Assembly: GCF_002754475.1 (NCBI RefSeq)
Contig: NZ_PEFL01000001.1
Location: 2,604,001-2,668,000, forward strand
Source of the DNA: Comamonas sp. 26
GTDB taxonomy: Bacteria > Pseudomonadota > Gammaproteobacteria > Burkholderiales > Burkholderiaceae_C
Length of the DNA stretch: 64,000 nt
Direction: 5' to 3'
The notes beneath the pieces are model-generated. The model was not told the DNA's origin and did not search any database. It saw only the letters and a program-made list of their open reading frames with translations. Position numbers and translations under genes: made by a program. This document shows positions 44,019-53,575 of the stretch, piece by piece (within the stretch, counting starts at the first letter, position 1; the number at the start of each line of letters is the position of its first letter).

Positions 44019-45131
44019 ATGCTGGATTTTTTACCGCTGCCAGAAGCGAATGTGACGACCCAACATCCATCTCTGACCTGGGATATTTTTTGCCAGGTCA
44101 TTGATAACTTTGGCGATGTGGGCGTGTGCTGGCGCACTGCAGCAGAACTGGTTGCACGCGGACAGCAGGTACGCCTGTGGATGGACGATGCCAGCGCCTT
44201 GCAGTGGATGGCCCCGCAGCCCTGGCCACAGGGTCTGAGCGTCCATACATGGCCTGCGCTGGCGGCCGACATCCCCGCTGTGATCGGCGACGTGGTTGTT
44301 GAAGCCTTTGGCTGCGAGATCCCCCAGCCGTTTGTCTCCGCCATTGCACGCAAGGCAGAGCAAGGTCGGCCTCCAGCCTGGATCAACCTAGAATACCTGT
44401 CTGCCGAAGATTACGTAGAACGCTGCCACCGCCTGCCGTCGCGCATCATGTCCGGCCCGGCAGCAGGGCTGACTCGCTGGTTTTTCTACCCTGGCTTTAC
44501 CAGCGCCACAGGCGCACTGGTGCGAGAGCTGAATCTGAGCCAGCGCCAGAGTCGTTTTGCGGGTGACCGCCTTCAATGGCGCGCTGCGCAAGGCGTTCAA
44601 GCCGATGAATATGCTGCCTCGCTGTTTTGCTATGAGCCAACAGCCCTGCAGCAGTTACTTGAGCAAATACCCAAACTCAACGCCAGACTGCTGATCACCC
44701 CAGGCCGCGCTACGGCAGCTGTTCAGACACTGCCAGCCGCACAGTCATTGAACATGCAATATCTGCAACCCTGCCCGCAGCCTCAGTTTGATGAAATGCT
44801 CTGGGCCTGCGACCTGAATCTAGTGCGCGGTGAAGATTCTCTGGTTCGCGCCATCTGGGCGGGTCAGCCTTTTGTCTGGCATATCTATCCTCAGCATGAC
44901 AATGCCCACCACGACAAGCTCAACGCCTTTCTTGACTGGCTGGGCGCACCCGAAAGCCTGGTGCACTTTCATCACGCCTGGAACGGCATGACCGTACCGC
45001 AAGCATTGCCTTTACTGAGTCGTGAAATGTTGGCTGAATGGGCCTTGTGCGTAAGGGCTGCACGAGAGAAATTAGCGCCTCAGGCTGACTTGATTGAGCA
45101 GCTTCAAGCTTTTGTCGCCGAAAAAAGCTAA
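44019..45131 (+). CDS. earP: EF-P arginine rhamnosyltransferase EarP
   Basis: EarP transfers rhamnose from dTDP-L-rhamnose to arginine 32 of EF-P, activating EF-P for polyproline synthesis. The 370-residue protein has two Rossmann-like halves of GT-B type: [19 protein letters not shown] near 21-39 with the catalytic aspartate of [14 protein letters not shown] near 95, and the C-terminal [27 protein letters not shown], which binds the nucleotide sugar. It directly precedes efp on the same strand. The upstream [15 protein letters not shown] residues may be an over-extended start, but no better ATG is seen. Confidence 0.93.
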   Translation: MLDFLPLPEANVTTQHPSLTWDIFCQVIDNFGDVGVCWRTAAELVARGQQVRLWMDDASALQWMAPQPWPQGLSVHTWPALAADIPAVIGDVVVEAFGCEIPQPFVSAIARKAEQGRPPAWINLEYLSAEDYVERCHRLPSRIMSGPAAGLTRWFFYPGFTSATGALVRELNLSQRQSRFAGDRLQWRAAQGVQADEYAASLFCYEPTALQQLLEQIPKLNARLLITPGRATAAVQTLPAAQSLNMQYLQPCPQPQFDEMLWACDLNLVRGEDSLVRAIWAGQPFVWHIYPQHDNAHHDKLNAFLDWLGAPESLVHFHHAWNGMTVPQALPLLSREMLAEWALCVRAAREKLAPQADLIEQLQAFVAEKS

Positions 45132-45325
45132 AATCCACGTTTTGCCTCTCTGAGGGCAAGCGTACCCGGCCCGCCGAGCGATCTTGCTTATCAGGGTCGC
45201 GCCCCGCCGCGGTACACGCGGCAGGCCCCGCCGCCGCACTATTGATGCGTTGCTGTCTCAGCAACCATTGCGAACAGCTTGCCTGCCGTGTAGAGCGGCT
45301 CCAACCTTTCAAACGCAAGCAAGCC

Positions 45326-45880
45326 ATGAAAATCGCTCAAGAAATCCGCGCAGGCAATGTGATCATGTTCGGCAAGGACCCCATGATCGTTCTGAAGACC
45401 GAATACGCTCGTGGCGGCCGTGGCGCTGCTACCGTGCGCATGAAGCTCAAGAGCCTGATCGGCAACTTCGGCACTGAAAACGTGTTCAAGGCCGACGACA
45501 AGATCGACAACGTGATTCTGGACAAGAAGGAGTGCACCTACTCCTACTTCGCAGACCCCATGTACGTGTGGATGGACGAAGAGTTCAACCAGTACGAAGT
45601 CGAAGCCGAAAACATGGCTGACGCACTGAACTACCTGGAAGATGGCATGACTGCCGAAGTGGTGTTCTATGACGGCAAGGCTATCTCCTGCGAACTGCCC
45701 ACCACCATCGTGCGCGAAATCACCTGGACTGAGCCAGCCGTCAAGGGCGACACATCCGGTAAGGTGCTGAAGCCTGCCAAGATCGCTACTGGCTTCGAAG
45801 TGGCCGTGCCTTTGTTCGTGGCTCAAGAAGACAAGATCGAAATCGACACCCGCACCGGCGAATACCGCAAGCGTGTGTAA
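45326..45880 (+). CDS. efp: Elongation factor P
   Basis: EF-P relieves ribosome stalling at proline runs. The 184-residue product has three beta-barrel domains beginning [19 protein letters not shown]. The modified residue sits at the tip of domain [12 protein letters not shown] puts arginine at position 32, the EarP rhamnosylation site, not lysine as in EpmA organisms. That agrees with earP immediately upstream. The gap between the two genes (about 190 nt) is GC-rich with inverted repeats and may hold an efp promoter. An intrinsic terminator follows. Confidence 0.95.
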   Translation: MKIAQEIRAGNVIMFGKDPMIVLKTEYARGGRGAATVRMKLKSLIGNFGTENVFKADDKIDNVILDKKECTYSYFADPMYVWMDEEFNQYEVEAENMADALNYLEDGMTAEVVFYDGKAISCELPTTIVREITWTEPAVKGDTSGKVLKPAKIATGFEVAVPLFVAQEDKIEIDTRTGEYRKRV

Positions 45881-45913
45881 TGCGGCTGCAGCTCTTGCAG
45901 CTGCTACCTCATC

Positions 45914-45942
45914 AAAAAGGCTTCCAGGAGGAAGCCTTTTTT
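45914..45942 (+). terminator. efp terminator
   Basis: AAAAAGGCTTCC and GGAAGCCTTTTTT pair around AGGA, ending in a T tract 34 nt after the efp stop. Confidence 0.88.
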
Positions 45943-46075
45943 GTTGCCGCTGAAAAATAGGCGAGTTAAGCCCGCACACCAGACAGTCAGCCAGCAGTCA
46001 CCCCGCTCAGCACATATTCACAAAATGCGCCAAGTCTGTGCAAGACTAAAGACTCTCCATCAACCCCATCGGCAA

Positions 46076-46819
46076 ATGACGCATTCCCTGCCTTGGCTGC
46101 AGCCTGAACAAGACTTTCCACCGATCGATCAGACTTGGGGCGAGCAGGATCCGATTCCCGGCCTACTGGCAGCAGGCGGCAGACTGGATGCAGCACACCT
46201 GCGCTCGGCCTACAGTCAGGGAATTTTCCCCTGGTTCAGCGAGGGGCAACCGGTGCTCTGGTGGTCCCCCAACCCGCGCATGACTCTTCACCCTGACGAG
46301 TTCCGGCTCCGCCGCAGTCTGCGCAAGACGCTACAAAAATTTCGCGACACCCACGACTGCGAGATTCGCATCGACAGCGCCTTCTCAGCTGTGATGCAGC
46401 ACTGCGCCCAAGCCCCGCGCGATGGGCAAAACGGCACCTGGATTGTTCAAAACATCATCGACGCCTACACCGAGCTGCACCAGCAAGGCGCAGCACACAG
46501 CGTAGAGACCTGGGTGAATGGCAAGCTTGTGGGCGGCCTTTACTGCGTGGCACTGGGCAAGGCCGTGTTTGGCGAATCCATGTTTGCGCTACAAACCGAT
46601 GCGTCAAAGATTGCCCTGTCTGCGCTGGTTGCGCTGTGCCGCGCCCATCAGGTTGCGCAAATTGACTGCCAGCAAGCCACTGCCCACCTGTCATTCATGG
46701 GCGGTCGCGAAATCCCTAGAGAACAATTTGCACAGACCGTCAGAGCGCAGGCTCAGTTGCCCGATATGCACTGGCAGTTTGCCCCCATATACTGGGATCA
46801 ATTGCTGAGCACCTCCTGA
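46076..46819 (+). CDS. aat: Leucyl/phenylalanyl-tRNA-protein transferase
   Basis: Aat adds Leu or Phe to proteins starting with Lys or Arg, marking them for ClpAP through the N-end rule. The 247-residue protein shows the family core: GLLAAGGRLDAAHLRSAYSQGIFPW, WWSPNPRMTL, GTWIVQNIIDAYTELH, SVETWVNGKLVGGLYCVALG and FGESMF. Start ATG 46076 (MTHSLPWLQP) matches the family; the frame open from 45941 adds non-homologous residues. It is followed 36 nt later by bpt, the partner transferase. Confidence 0.93.
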   Translation: MTHSLPWLQPEQDFPPIDQTWGEQDPIPGLLAAGGRLDAAHLRSAYSQGIFPWFSEGQPVLWWSPNPRMTLHPDEFRLRRSLRKTLQKFRDTHDCEIRIDSAFSAVMQHCAQAPRDGQNGTWIVQNIIDAYTELHQQGAAHSVETWVNGKLVGGLYCVALGKAVFGESMFALQTDASKIALSALVALCRAHQVAQIDCQQATAHLSFMGGREIPREQFAQTVRAQAQLPDMHWQFAPIYWDQLLSTS

Positions 46820-46855
46820 AGTTTGACGCACCGCATCTGCAGCACCAGCCTGACC

Positions 46856-47623
46856 ATGACGCACCCAAACGACCTACCGCTACATGCCCTGCAGTTTTAT
46901 GCCACGGCAGCCTACCCCTGCAGCTATCTGCCGGGGCGACTGGCCCGTTCCCAGGTCGCAACCCCCAGCCACCAAATCCAGAATGCTGTTTATTCAGAGC
47001 TGGTCACCATGGGGTTTCGTCGCAGCGGCATGTTCACGTACCGCCCTTATTGCGACGGCTGCCAGGCCTGCGTTCCGCTGCGCATCATCAGCAATGAGTT
47101 TCGCCCTAACCGCAGCCAGCGGCGCTCGGCCACTCAGCACGGTCAACTGATTACCTCTATAAAGCGGCTGCACTACTCTGACGAGCACTACCAGCTTTAT
47201 TTGCGATACCAGCAACACCGCCACAGCGGTGGCGGCATGGACAACGACAGCGTTGACCAGTACACACAGTTTTTGCTGCAAAGCCGCGTCAATTCTCGTT
47301 TGGTAGAGTTTCGTGAGCCGACCGACACCGGGGCACCCGGCGTGCTCAAGATGCTCTCGATTCTGGATGTACTGGAAGATGGCCTGTCTGCGGTCTACAC
47401 CTTCTATGACCCGGAAGATCACGCCAGCTACGGCACCTTCAATGTGCTATGGCAAATTCAGCAAGCCAAGGCCATGAGCCTGCCTTATGTATACCTCGGC
47501 TACTGGATCTCGGACAGCCAGAAGATGCGCTACAAAGCCAGCTTTTTACCGCATGAAATTCGTCAAGGTGAACAATGGTGCCGCGTTGACAGGCAAAGCA
47601 TTACGCGCTCACAAATTGATTGA
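46856..47623 (+). CDS. bpt: Aspartate/glutamate leucyltransferase
   Basis: Bpt attaches leucine to proteins with N-terminal Asp or Glu, feeding the bacterial N-end rule together with Aat. The 255-residue protein carries the N-terminal cysteine cluster YPCSYL and [11 protein letters not shown] typical of ATE/Bpt enzymes, [13 protein letters not shown], and the C-terminal [13 protein letters not shown] and [16 protein letters not shown] segments. ATG 46856 is chosen over a TTG at 46823. Adjacent aat and bpt imply one operon for N-degron tagging. Confidence 0.93.
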   Translation: MTHPNDLPLHALQFYATAAYPCSYLPGRLARSQVATPSHQIQNAVYSELVTMGFRRSGMFTYRPYCDGCQACVPLRIISNEFRPNRSQRRSATQHGQLITSIKRLHYSDEHYQLYLRYQQHRHSGGGMDNDSVDQYTQFLLQSRVNSRLVEFREPTDTGAPGVLKMLSILDVLEDGLSAVYTFYDPEDHASYGTFNVLWQIQQAKAMSLPYVYLGYWISDSQKMRYKASFLPHEIRQGEQWCRVDRQSITRSQID

Positions 47624-47724
47624 TGTTGCGGAAAAACTCGGCACATGGATATATGAGCAGATGACATGCCTGCGCGGCTATAGCACCGCTAGAATGCCTT
47701 CATCCCGCAAAGTATCTCCAACGC

Positions 47725-48561
47725 ATGAAAAAAGACGACCTATCGGCCTCCGCAAAGCCCAGCGTCCAGGTTCTGGAACGCATGTTCACGTTGATCGACG
47801 TGCTGGCATCGCGTGAGGAAGCGGTTTCTTTGAAGGAGATCAGCGAACGCACAGGCCTGCATCCCTCGACAACGCACCGCATCCTCAACGATCTGGCTCT
47901 GGGCCGCTTTGTGGATCGCCCCGAATCCGGCAGCTATCGCCTGGGCATGCGTTTTCTGGAGCTTGGCAATCTGGTGAAGGCCCGCCTGAATGTGCGCGAG
48001 GTAGCGCTGACGCCTATGCGCCAGCTCTACAAGCAGATTCAGCAGCCTATCAGCCTCTCTGTGCGCCAGGGCGATGAAATTGTGTATGTGGAGCGCGCAT
48101 ACAGCGAGCGCTCCGGCATGCAGGTGGTTCGCGCCATTGGCGGTCATGCGCCGCTGCATTTAACCTCTAACGGCAAGCTGTTTCTGGCCGCCGATGATTC
48201 CCAGCAAGTGCGCGCCTATGCCACACGCACCGGCCTGCCCGGCAAGACCCACTTCAGCATTACCCAGCTGGGTGAGCTGGAGCATGAACTGGCCAAAGTG
48301 CGCCAGTACGGCATTGCACGCGACAACGAAGAGCTGGAGCTAGGCGTGCGCTGTATGGCCGCTGGCATTTATGACGACCAAGGCAAGCTGATTGCCGGCC
48401 TGTCCATCTCAGCCCCAGCAGATCGTTTGGATGAAAGCTGGGCACCGAGACTGCAGGCGACTGTGCAGGAGATTTCTTCCGCGCTTGGCTGTGCCAGTGC
48501 ACGCACGCCAAACACGCAGCCCGCTGCTGATACTTACAGCCGCAGCCACCAGCAGGGCTAA
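47725..48561 (+). CDS. IclR-family transcriptional regulator
   Basis: A 278-residue IclR protein: N-terminal winged helix at about 13-75 (VQVLERMFTLIDVLASREE, LKEISERTGLHPSTTHRILND) and the C-terminal GAF-like effector domain (LTPMRQLYKQIQQPISLSVRQ, LTSNGKLFLAADD, GIARDNEELELGVRCMAAGIYDD, IAGLSISAP). It stands alone, with no neighbouring catabolic genes, so its target is not evident. A terminator and a copy of the dispersed repeat follow. Confidence 0.9.
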   Translation: MKKDDLSASAKPSVQVLERMFTLIDVLASREEAVSLKEISERTGLHPSTTHRILNDLALGRFVDRPESGSYRLGMRFLELGNLVKARLNVREVALTPMRQLYKQIQQPISLSVRQGDEIVYVERAYSERSGMQVVRAIGGHAPLHLTSNGKLFLAADDSQQVRAYATRTGLPGKTHFSITQLGELEHELAKVRQYGIARDNEELELGVRCMAAGIYDDQGKLIAGLSISAPADRLDESWAPRLQATVQEISSALGCASARTPNTQPAADTYSRSHQQG

Positions 48562-48574
48562 TTACCGGCCTGCT

Positions 48575-48626
48575 TCATATTTATGAGCTGCCAGCGCAAT
48601 CTCTGCAAGGGCTAGAGCCTTATTTC
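48575..48626. repeat. Dispersed intergenic repeat, copy e
   Basis: ATATTTATGAGCTGCCAGCGCAA then TGCAAGGGCTAGAGCCTTATTT, fitting the ATAGCTGC-AGCGC ... GGCTAGAGCC pattern, directly after the IclR gene. Confidence 0.6.
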
Positions 48627-48642
48627 CTTATCAAACAGCAAT

Positions 48643-48674
48643 AAAAAAGCGCCACCTTGAGTAGCGCTTTTTTT
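48643..48674. terminator. Bidirectional intrinsic terminator
   Basis: AAAAAAGCGCC and GTAGCGCTTTTTT form a stem with A and T tracts at either side, between the convergent iclR and pbpG genes. Confidence 0.8.
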
Positions 48675-48712
48675 GTGGCCTCCTTCAAAGGCCAGATGCT
48701 TATTCAGGACGG

Positions 48713-49918
48713 TTACCCGCGAATACGTTGTCCAATAGAGTTGCTTGCAGTGGGCATGGCTTCAATCCAGTGGCGCACTCGCTCGGCATCGGCCAGACGG
48801 CTGAACTTACCGGCAGAATCCAGAAACACCATGATCAGCTTGCGACCTGAAACCTGAGCCTGCATCACCAGGCAACGACCTGCTTCAGAGATATAGCCGG
48901 TCTTTTGCAGGCCGATATCCCAGTTGTCGCTCTTGACCAGACGGTTGGTGTTGTTGAACTGCAAAGTGCGACGCCCCACCGCGACTTCGTAGCCATGCGA
49001 TGTAGAGTACTCGCGCATCAAAGGGTCTGCGTGTGCAACAGCGACCAGGCGGGCCAGATCCCGTGCGCTGGACTGGTTGCTGCTGGACAGGCCTGTGGGT
49101 TCCACATAGCGCGTGTCCTTCATGCCCAGCTGCAAAGCCTTGGAATTCATCTGCTGCACAAACTGCCCCAGACCACCGGGATAGGTGCGACCCAGAGCAT
49201 GGGCTGCACGGTTCTCGCTGGACATCAGTGCCAGGTGCATCATCTCGGAGCGCGTCAAGGTCGTACCCACGCGCAGACGCGAGCTGCTGTGCTTTTCGGT
49301 ATCCACATCGTCTTGCGTGATGGTGATCATCTCATCCATGGGCAAGCGAGCCTGAGAAACCAGCAAACCGGTCATGAGCTTGGTCAGCGAGGCAATCGGC
49401 AGCACAGCCTGATCGTTCTTGCTGAGCAGAACCTCGTGCGTGTCTTGGTCGATCACATAAGCCACACTGCTTTGCAGAGCCAGCGGATCAGACACCGAAT
49501 GCAGACCTGCCATCTGGCCATAGGACTGGCGAGCAGGCTCTACAGACGTTGCAACAGCCGCTGCGCTGGCCGCACCAGCCTTGGCCAGGCGCTTCTTACC
49601 AGAGGCTTTTTCTGATTTTTCAGCCTTGGCAACTACAGCAGCCTTGCTGCCTTTTTTACCGGCAACCTTGGCTTCAGTCTTGTCTTGCTTGCCCTTGGCA
49701 ACTTTGGCACCCTTAACTTTAGGCTCAGCAGCCACCCGTGCTTTGCCTGCGGGTTCTTTAGCTGCTTTTTTGGAGGAAGCAGAGGCAGCCGCAATGGGCT
49801 TTTTAGCGTCTTTTTTGGGCGCAGCCTGTGCTGCGGGCACGGCCAGAGCACAGCTCAACAGAGCCAAAGACAACACCTGAGTTAGTTTTGCAAGGCGAAA
49901 AGAACGCAGCAGCGGCAT
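48713..49918 (-). CDS. pbpG: Serine D-Ala-D-Ala endopeptidase, PBP7/8 type
   Basis: A periplasmic class C low-mass PBP that trims peptidoglycan cross-links. The 401-residue product has a signal peptide (LSLALLSCALAVPAAQA), then about 90 residues very rich in Lys and Ala (roughly 33-120), and the S11 peptidase domain with the three active motifs: SLTK (Ser nucleophile), SEN and KTG (LQKTGYIS). The Lys/Ala-rich segment is unusual for the family and could bind polyanions such as teichoic-like or nucleic material, or the wall; this is inference. It lies on the minus strand downstream of leuA. Confidence 0.9.
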   Translation of the reverse strand: MPLLRSFRLAKLTQVLSLALLSCALAVPAAQAAPKKDAKKPIAAASASSKKAAKEPAGKARVAAEPKVKGAKVAKGKQDKTEAKVAGKKGSKAAVVAKAEKSEKASGKKRLAKAGAASAAAVATSVEPARQSYGQMAGLHSVSDPLALQSSVAYVIDQDTHEVLLSKNDQAVLPIASLTKLMTGLLVSQARLPMDEMITITQDDVDTEKHSSSRLRVGTTLTRSEMMHLALMSSENRAAHALGRTYPGGLGQFVQQMNSKALQLGMKDTRYVEPTGLSSSNQSSARDLARLVAVAHADPLMREYSTSHGYEVAVGRRTLQFNNTNRLVKSDNWDIGLQKTGYISEAGRCLVMQAQVSGRKLIMVFLDSAGKFSRLADAERVRHWIEAMPTASNSIGQRIRG

Positions 49919-50030
49919 GCGATACTCCAGACAACAAGGTGTAAGGATTTAATTCAACCAAAAAAATTGTGCAGTGACAAGCACTTGCACAACTTTCTCG
50001 ATAATCTGAGTGAAATTATAAATCCTGTAC

Positions 50031-51569
50031 TCAACCTTGTGCTGCTACAACTTCATGATTGCTATGCAATTTGTTCAAAGCGCTCAGATAAGCCTTGGCA
50101 GACGCGACCACAATATCGGGATCTGCACCCACACCATTGACCACCCGGCCATTGCGTTGCAAACGCACTGTTACTTCGCCCTGGCTCTCAGTAGAGCCGC
50201 TGATGGCATTGACGGAATAGAGCACCATCTCGGCTCCGCTCTTGACCTCAGACTCGATGGCCTTGAATGAGGCATCGACCGGACCATTGCCCTCAGAGCT
50301 GGCCTTGATTTCCTGACCTGCATTGCTGAACACAACTGACGCATGTGGGCGCTCACCTGTTTCGCTTTGCTGAGCCAGCGAGATGAACTGAAACTGGCTC
50401 TCCTGACCCTGACCACCATCGACATTGACCAGCGCCAGAATGTCTTCGTCAAAAATTTCGCTCTTGCGATCGGCCAACTCCTTGAAGCGTGTGAAAGCCT
50501 GATTGATAGCGGCTTCGCTATCCAGCTCCACACCCAGTTCCTGCAGGCGCTGCTTGAAGGCGTTACGGCCGCTGAGCTTGCCCAGCACTATTTTGTTGGC
50601 GGCCCAGCCCACATCTTCAGCCCGCATGATTTCATAGGTGTCACGCGCCTTGAGCACACCGTCCTGGTGAATGCCAGAGGCATGAGCAAACGCATTGGCC
50701 CCCACCACCGCCTTGTTGGGCTGCACGATAAAACCTGTGGTCTGGCTGACCAGTCGACTGGCCGCCACGATGTGCTGGGTGTCGATATTCACATCCAGTC
50801 CAAAGTAATCCTTGCGGGTCTTGATGGCCATGACGACCTCCTCAAGTGAGCAGTTACCTGCGCGCTCACCCAGGCCATTGATAGTGCACTCAATCTGGCG
50901 TGCGCCGCCGATCTTCACACCAGCCAGCGAATTGGCCACAGCCATACCCAGATCGTTGTGGCAGTGCACGGACCACACAGCCTTGTCGCTATTGGGCACG
51001 CGCTCGCGCAGATTGCGGATGAACTCGCCATACAGCTCAGGAATGGCATAGCCCACGGTATCGGGCACGTTGATGGTCGTTGCACCTTCGTTGATGACCG
51101 CTTCAATCACGCGGGCCAAAAAGTCGGGCTCACTGCGGTAGCCGTCTTCGGCGCTGAACTCGATGTCATCCATCAGGTTGCGCCCAAAACGCACGGCTTG
51201 CTTGGCCTGCTCCAGCACCTGCTCGGGCGTCATGCGCAGCTTTTTTTCCATGTGCAGTGGACTGGTCGCAATAAAGGTGTGGATACGGCCACGGTTTGCA
51301 TCCTTCAATGCTTCGGCAGCCCGCGCAATATCGCGATCATTAGCGCGAGAGAGCGAGCAGATGGTCGAATCCTTGATGCTGCGGGCAATCGTCTGGATGG
51401 ATTCGAAATCTCCATTGGAGGCTGCCGCAAACCCTGCCTCGATCACGTCCACCTTCAGTCGTTCAAGTTGGCGGGCAATGCGCAGCTTTTCATCGCGCGT
51501 CATCGAAGCACCGGGCGACTGCTCGCCGTCACGCAAGGTGGTGTCAAAAATAATGAGCTGATCGGACAT
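50031..51569 (-). CDS. leuA: 2-isopropylmalate synthase, short (E. coli-like) type
   Basis: Condenses acetyl-CoA with 2-oxoisovalerate at the start of leucine synthesis. The 512-residue enzyme has [18 protein letters not shown] at 5-22, the metal-binding [16 protein letters not shown] near 203-218, [19 protein letters not shown] and a C-terminal LeuA regulatory domain for leucine feedback (about 390-505). It starts at ATG 51569 with ACCATG after GAGAG; a long upstream extension is not homologous. It follows a second, longer leuA and a terminator between them. Confidence 0.94.
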   Translation of the reverse strand: MSDQLIIFDTTLRDGEQSPGASMTRDEKLRIARQLERLKVDVIEAGFAAASNGDFESIQTIARSIKDSTICSLSRANDRDIARAAEALKDANRGRIHTFIATSPLHMEKKLRMTPEQVLEQAKQAVRFGRNLMDDIEFSAEDGYRSEPDFLARVIEAVINEGATTINVPDTVGYAIPELYGEFIRNLRERVPNSDKAVWSVHCHNDLGMAVANSLAGVKIGGARQIECTINGLGERAGNCSLEEVVMAIKTRKDYFGLDVNIDTQHIVAASRLVSQTTGFIVQPNKAVVGANAFAHASGIHQDGVLKARDTYEIMRAEDVGWAANKIVLGKLSGRNAFKQRLQELGVELDSEAAINQAFTRFKELADRKSEIFDEDILALVNVDGGQGQESQFQFISLAQQSETGERPHASVVFSNAGQEIKASSEGNGPVDASFKAIESEVKSGAEMVLYSVNAISGSTESQGEVTVRLQRNGRVVNGVGADPDIVVASAKAYLSALNKLHSNHEVVAAQG

Positions 51570-51628
51570 GGTGGGGACTCTCTGGGTTGTGGCGCGGATA
51601 ACGCCGGTTTTTATTGGAGGATTGCCGA

Positions 51629-51662
51629 TAAAAAAGCCGGTGCGCTTTTGGCGGCACCGGCT
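51629..51662 (-). terminator. Intrinsic terminator between the two leuA genes
   Basis: Minus strand: AGCCGGTGC and GCACCGGCT pair around a 10-nt loop, followed by TTTTTTAT, just after the long leuA stop. Confidence 0.85.
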
Positions 51663-51672
51663 CACAGGTCTT

Positions 51673-53346
51673 TTAGGCAGCGACCGCTTCTTCAGCGGCG
51701 ACTGGGACACGTTGCACTCCCGAAATAATGGCGCGAAGTGAGGCAGAGACGATATTGGCATCCACCCCAACACCGTAGCAAACTTGGCTGTCGTCGACGC
51801 GCAGCTCTACATAGGCAATGGCCTTGGCGTTCGCTCCTTCGCCAATGGCGTGCTCAGAGTAGTTCAGCACGCGCACGTTGCGCCCCACTGCAGCCGACAA
51901 GGCCTGTACAAAGGCATCAATGGGGCCCGTACCTTCGCTCTCCAAAAAATACTTCAGGCCTTCCACTTCAATTTCGGCGCTCATGCTGACCACGCCATCA
52001 GCTTCACTCAGGCGGTACTGAGGTGCCTTGACAGTGTTGACGCCATATTCGCGCTGGAACAGCTCCCACAGAGCCGCTGCAGACAATTCCTTTCCGCTAG
52101 CATCCATCTCGCGCTGGACCACCTGGCTGAATTCGATCTGCAGGCGGCGGGGCAATTGCAAGCCATATTCGCTTTCGAGCAGATAGGCAATACCGCCCTT
52201 GCCCGACTGGCTGTTGACGCGAATCACGGCCTCATAGCTACGACCCAGATCCTTGGGATCGATAGGCAAATAAGGCATATCCCAAATATCGCCATCCTTG
52301 TGAGCGGCGAATGCCTTCTTGATGGCGTCCTGATGAGAGCCAGAGAAGGAGGTGTAGACCAAGTCACCCACGTAAGGGTGGCGAGGATGCACGGGCAACT
52401 GGTTGCAATGCTCAACCGTTGCGCGGATTTCATCGATATTGGAGAAGTCCAGACCGGGGTTCACGCCCTGGATATACATATTGAGGGCAACGTTCACCAC
52501 ATCGAGGTTACCGGTACGCTCGCCGTTACCAAATAAACAGCCTTCCAGACGGTCAGCACCGGCCATCAAAGACAGCTCGGCAGCCGCCGTGCCTGTGCCG
52601 CGATCGTTGTGGGGGTGAACCGAGATCACCACGCTGTCGCGGCGCTTGATATTACGGTGCGTCCACTCCACCATGTCGGCAAAGATATTGGGGGTGGAGT
52701 GCTCCACCGTGGTGGGCAAGTTGATGATGCACTTGTTCTCGGGTGTGGGCTGCCACACATCGGTCACCGCATCAATCACGCGCTTGGAGAATTCCAGCTC
52801 GGTATCTGAATACATTTCGGGCGAGTACTGGAAGGTCCACTTGGTGCCAGGGTTCTGCGCAGCGATATCCTTGAACATCTGGGCATTAGTGGCAGCCAGC
52901 GCCACAATCTCGTCTTCGCTCATGTTCAGGACCACACGACGCATCACAGGGGCGGTTGCGTTGTAGAGATGAACAATCGCACGGGGCACGCCTTGCAAGG
53001 CTTCAAAGGTGCGGCGGATCAGGTGCTCACGCGCCTGTGTCAGCACTTGGACTGTTACGTCATCGGGAATGCGGTTTTCTTCGATGAGCTTGCGCATGAA
53101 GTCAAACTCGACCTGCGATGCGGAAGGGAAGCCCACTTCAATTTCCTTGAAGCCGATCTTCACCAGTTGCTCAAACATCTGCACCTTGCGCTCAATGTCC
53201 ATCGGCTCAATCAGGGCCTGATTGCCATCACGCAAATCCACACTGCACCATACCGGGGGCTTGGTGATAACTGCATCGGGCCAGGTGCGGTCGGTCAAAC
53301 GAACAGGGGCGAAGGCGCGGTATTTGGTGGAAGGGTTTTGCAACAT
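51673..53346 (-). CDS. leuA: 2-isopropylmalate synthase, long type
   Basis: A 557-residue isopropylmalate synthase of the long group (as in Corynebacterium and many proteobacteria). Seen: [15 protein letters not shown] near 35-49, [15 protein letters not shown], the metal-binding [20 protein letters not shown] near 241-260, [15 protein letters not shown] and a C-terminal regulatory domain. It catalyses the same step as the adjacent short enzyme. Upstream lies a leucine leader peptide and attenuator, so this copy is directly under leucyl-tRNA control. Confidence 0.93.
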   Translation of the reverse strand: MLQNPSTKYRAFAPVRLTDRTWPDAVITKPPVWCSVDLRDGNQALIEPMDIERKVQMFEQLVKIGFKEIEVGFPSASQVEFDFMRKLIEENRIPDDVTVQVLTQAREHLIRRTFEALQGVPRAIVHLYNATAPVMRRVVLNMSEDEIVALAATNAQMFKDIAAQNPGTKWTFQYSPEMYSDTELEFSKRVIDAVTDVWQPTPENKCIINLPTTVEHSTPNIFADMVEWTHRNIKRRDSVVISVHPHNDRGTGTAAAELSLMAGADRLEGCLFGNGERTGNLDVVNVALNMYIQGVNPGLDFSNIDEIRATVEHCNQLPVHPRHPYVGDLVYTSFSGSHQDAIKKAFAAHKDGDIWDMPYLPIDPKDLGRSYEAVIRVNSQSGKGGIAYLLESEYGLQLPRRLQIEFSQVVQREMDASGKELSAAALWELFQREYGVNTVKAPQYRLSEADGVVSMSAEIEVEGLKYFLESEGTGPIDAFVQALSAAVGRNVRVLNYSEHAIGEGANAKAIAYVELRVDDSQVCYGVGVDANIVSASLRAIISGVQRVPVAAEEAVAA

Positions 53347-53399
53347 GGTGAGTCTCTTTTGTCGAATTAGAAGAATTTAAACCCAGCTCCAGCGACGCC

Positions 53400-53438
53400 C
53401 AAAAACAAAAACGGCCCGTCGCTGAAGCTACGGGCCGT
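53400..53438 (-). promoter_or_regulatory. Leucine attenuator terminator
   Basis: On the minus strand ACGGCCCGT and ACGGGCCGT pair around a 10-nt loop, then GTTTTTGTTTTTG follows. It lies between the leucine leader peptide and leuA, in the position of an attenuation terminator. Confidence 0.8.
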
Positions 53439-53464
53439 GAAGTAGGTGTGTTTGTACGCGCGCG

Positions 53465-53518
53465 CTACTTTCTCTGCCCGATGGACATTAGTAGTAGAGC
53501 TAGCGACAGGTTTTTCAT
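53465..53518 (-). CDS. leuL: Leucine leader peptide (17 aa)
   Basis: ATG (53516-53518) to TAG (53465-53467) encodes MKNLSLALLLMSIGQRK: five leucines in the first ten residues, four of them rare CTA/CTC codons and three in a row. With the terminator 27 nt beyond its stop, this is the classic layout of ribosome-mediated attenuation: scarce Leu-tRNA stalls the ribosome on the leucine codons and allows leuA to be transcribed. Confidence 0.82.
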   Translation of the reverse strand: MKNLSLALLLMSIGQRK

Positions 53519-53575
53519 GCGAATGACTTTAACACAGGAAAAGTTGACAATGCCAGCACTTTTTGTGCAACTGCA

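Noticed and set aside
45132..45325. Possible RNA gene in the GC-rich inverted repeats before efp
   Set aside because: Some arms pair (GCCGCG/CGCGGC) but no known fold or terminator is visible; probably the efp promoter region.
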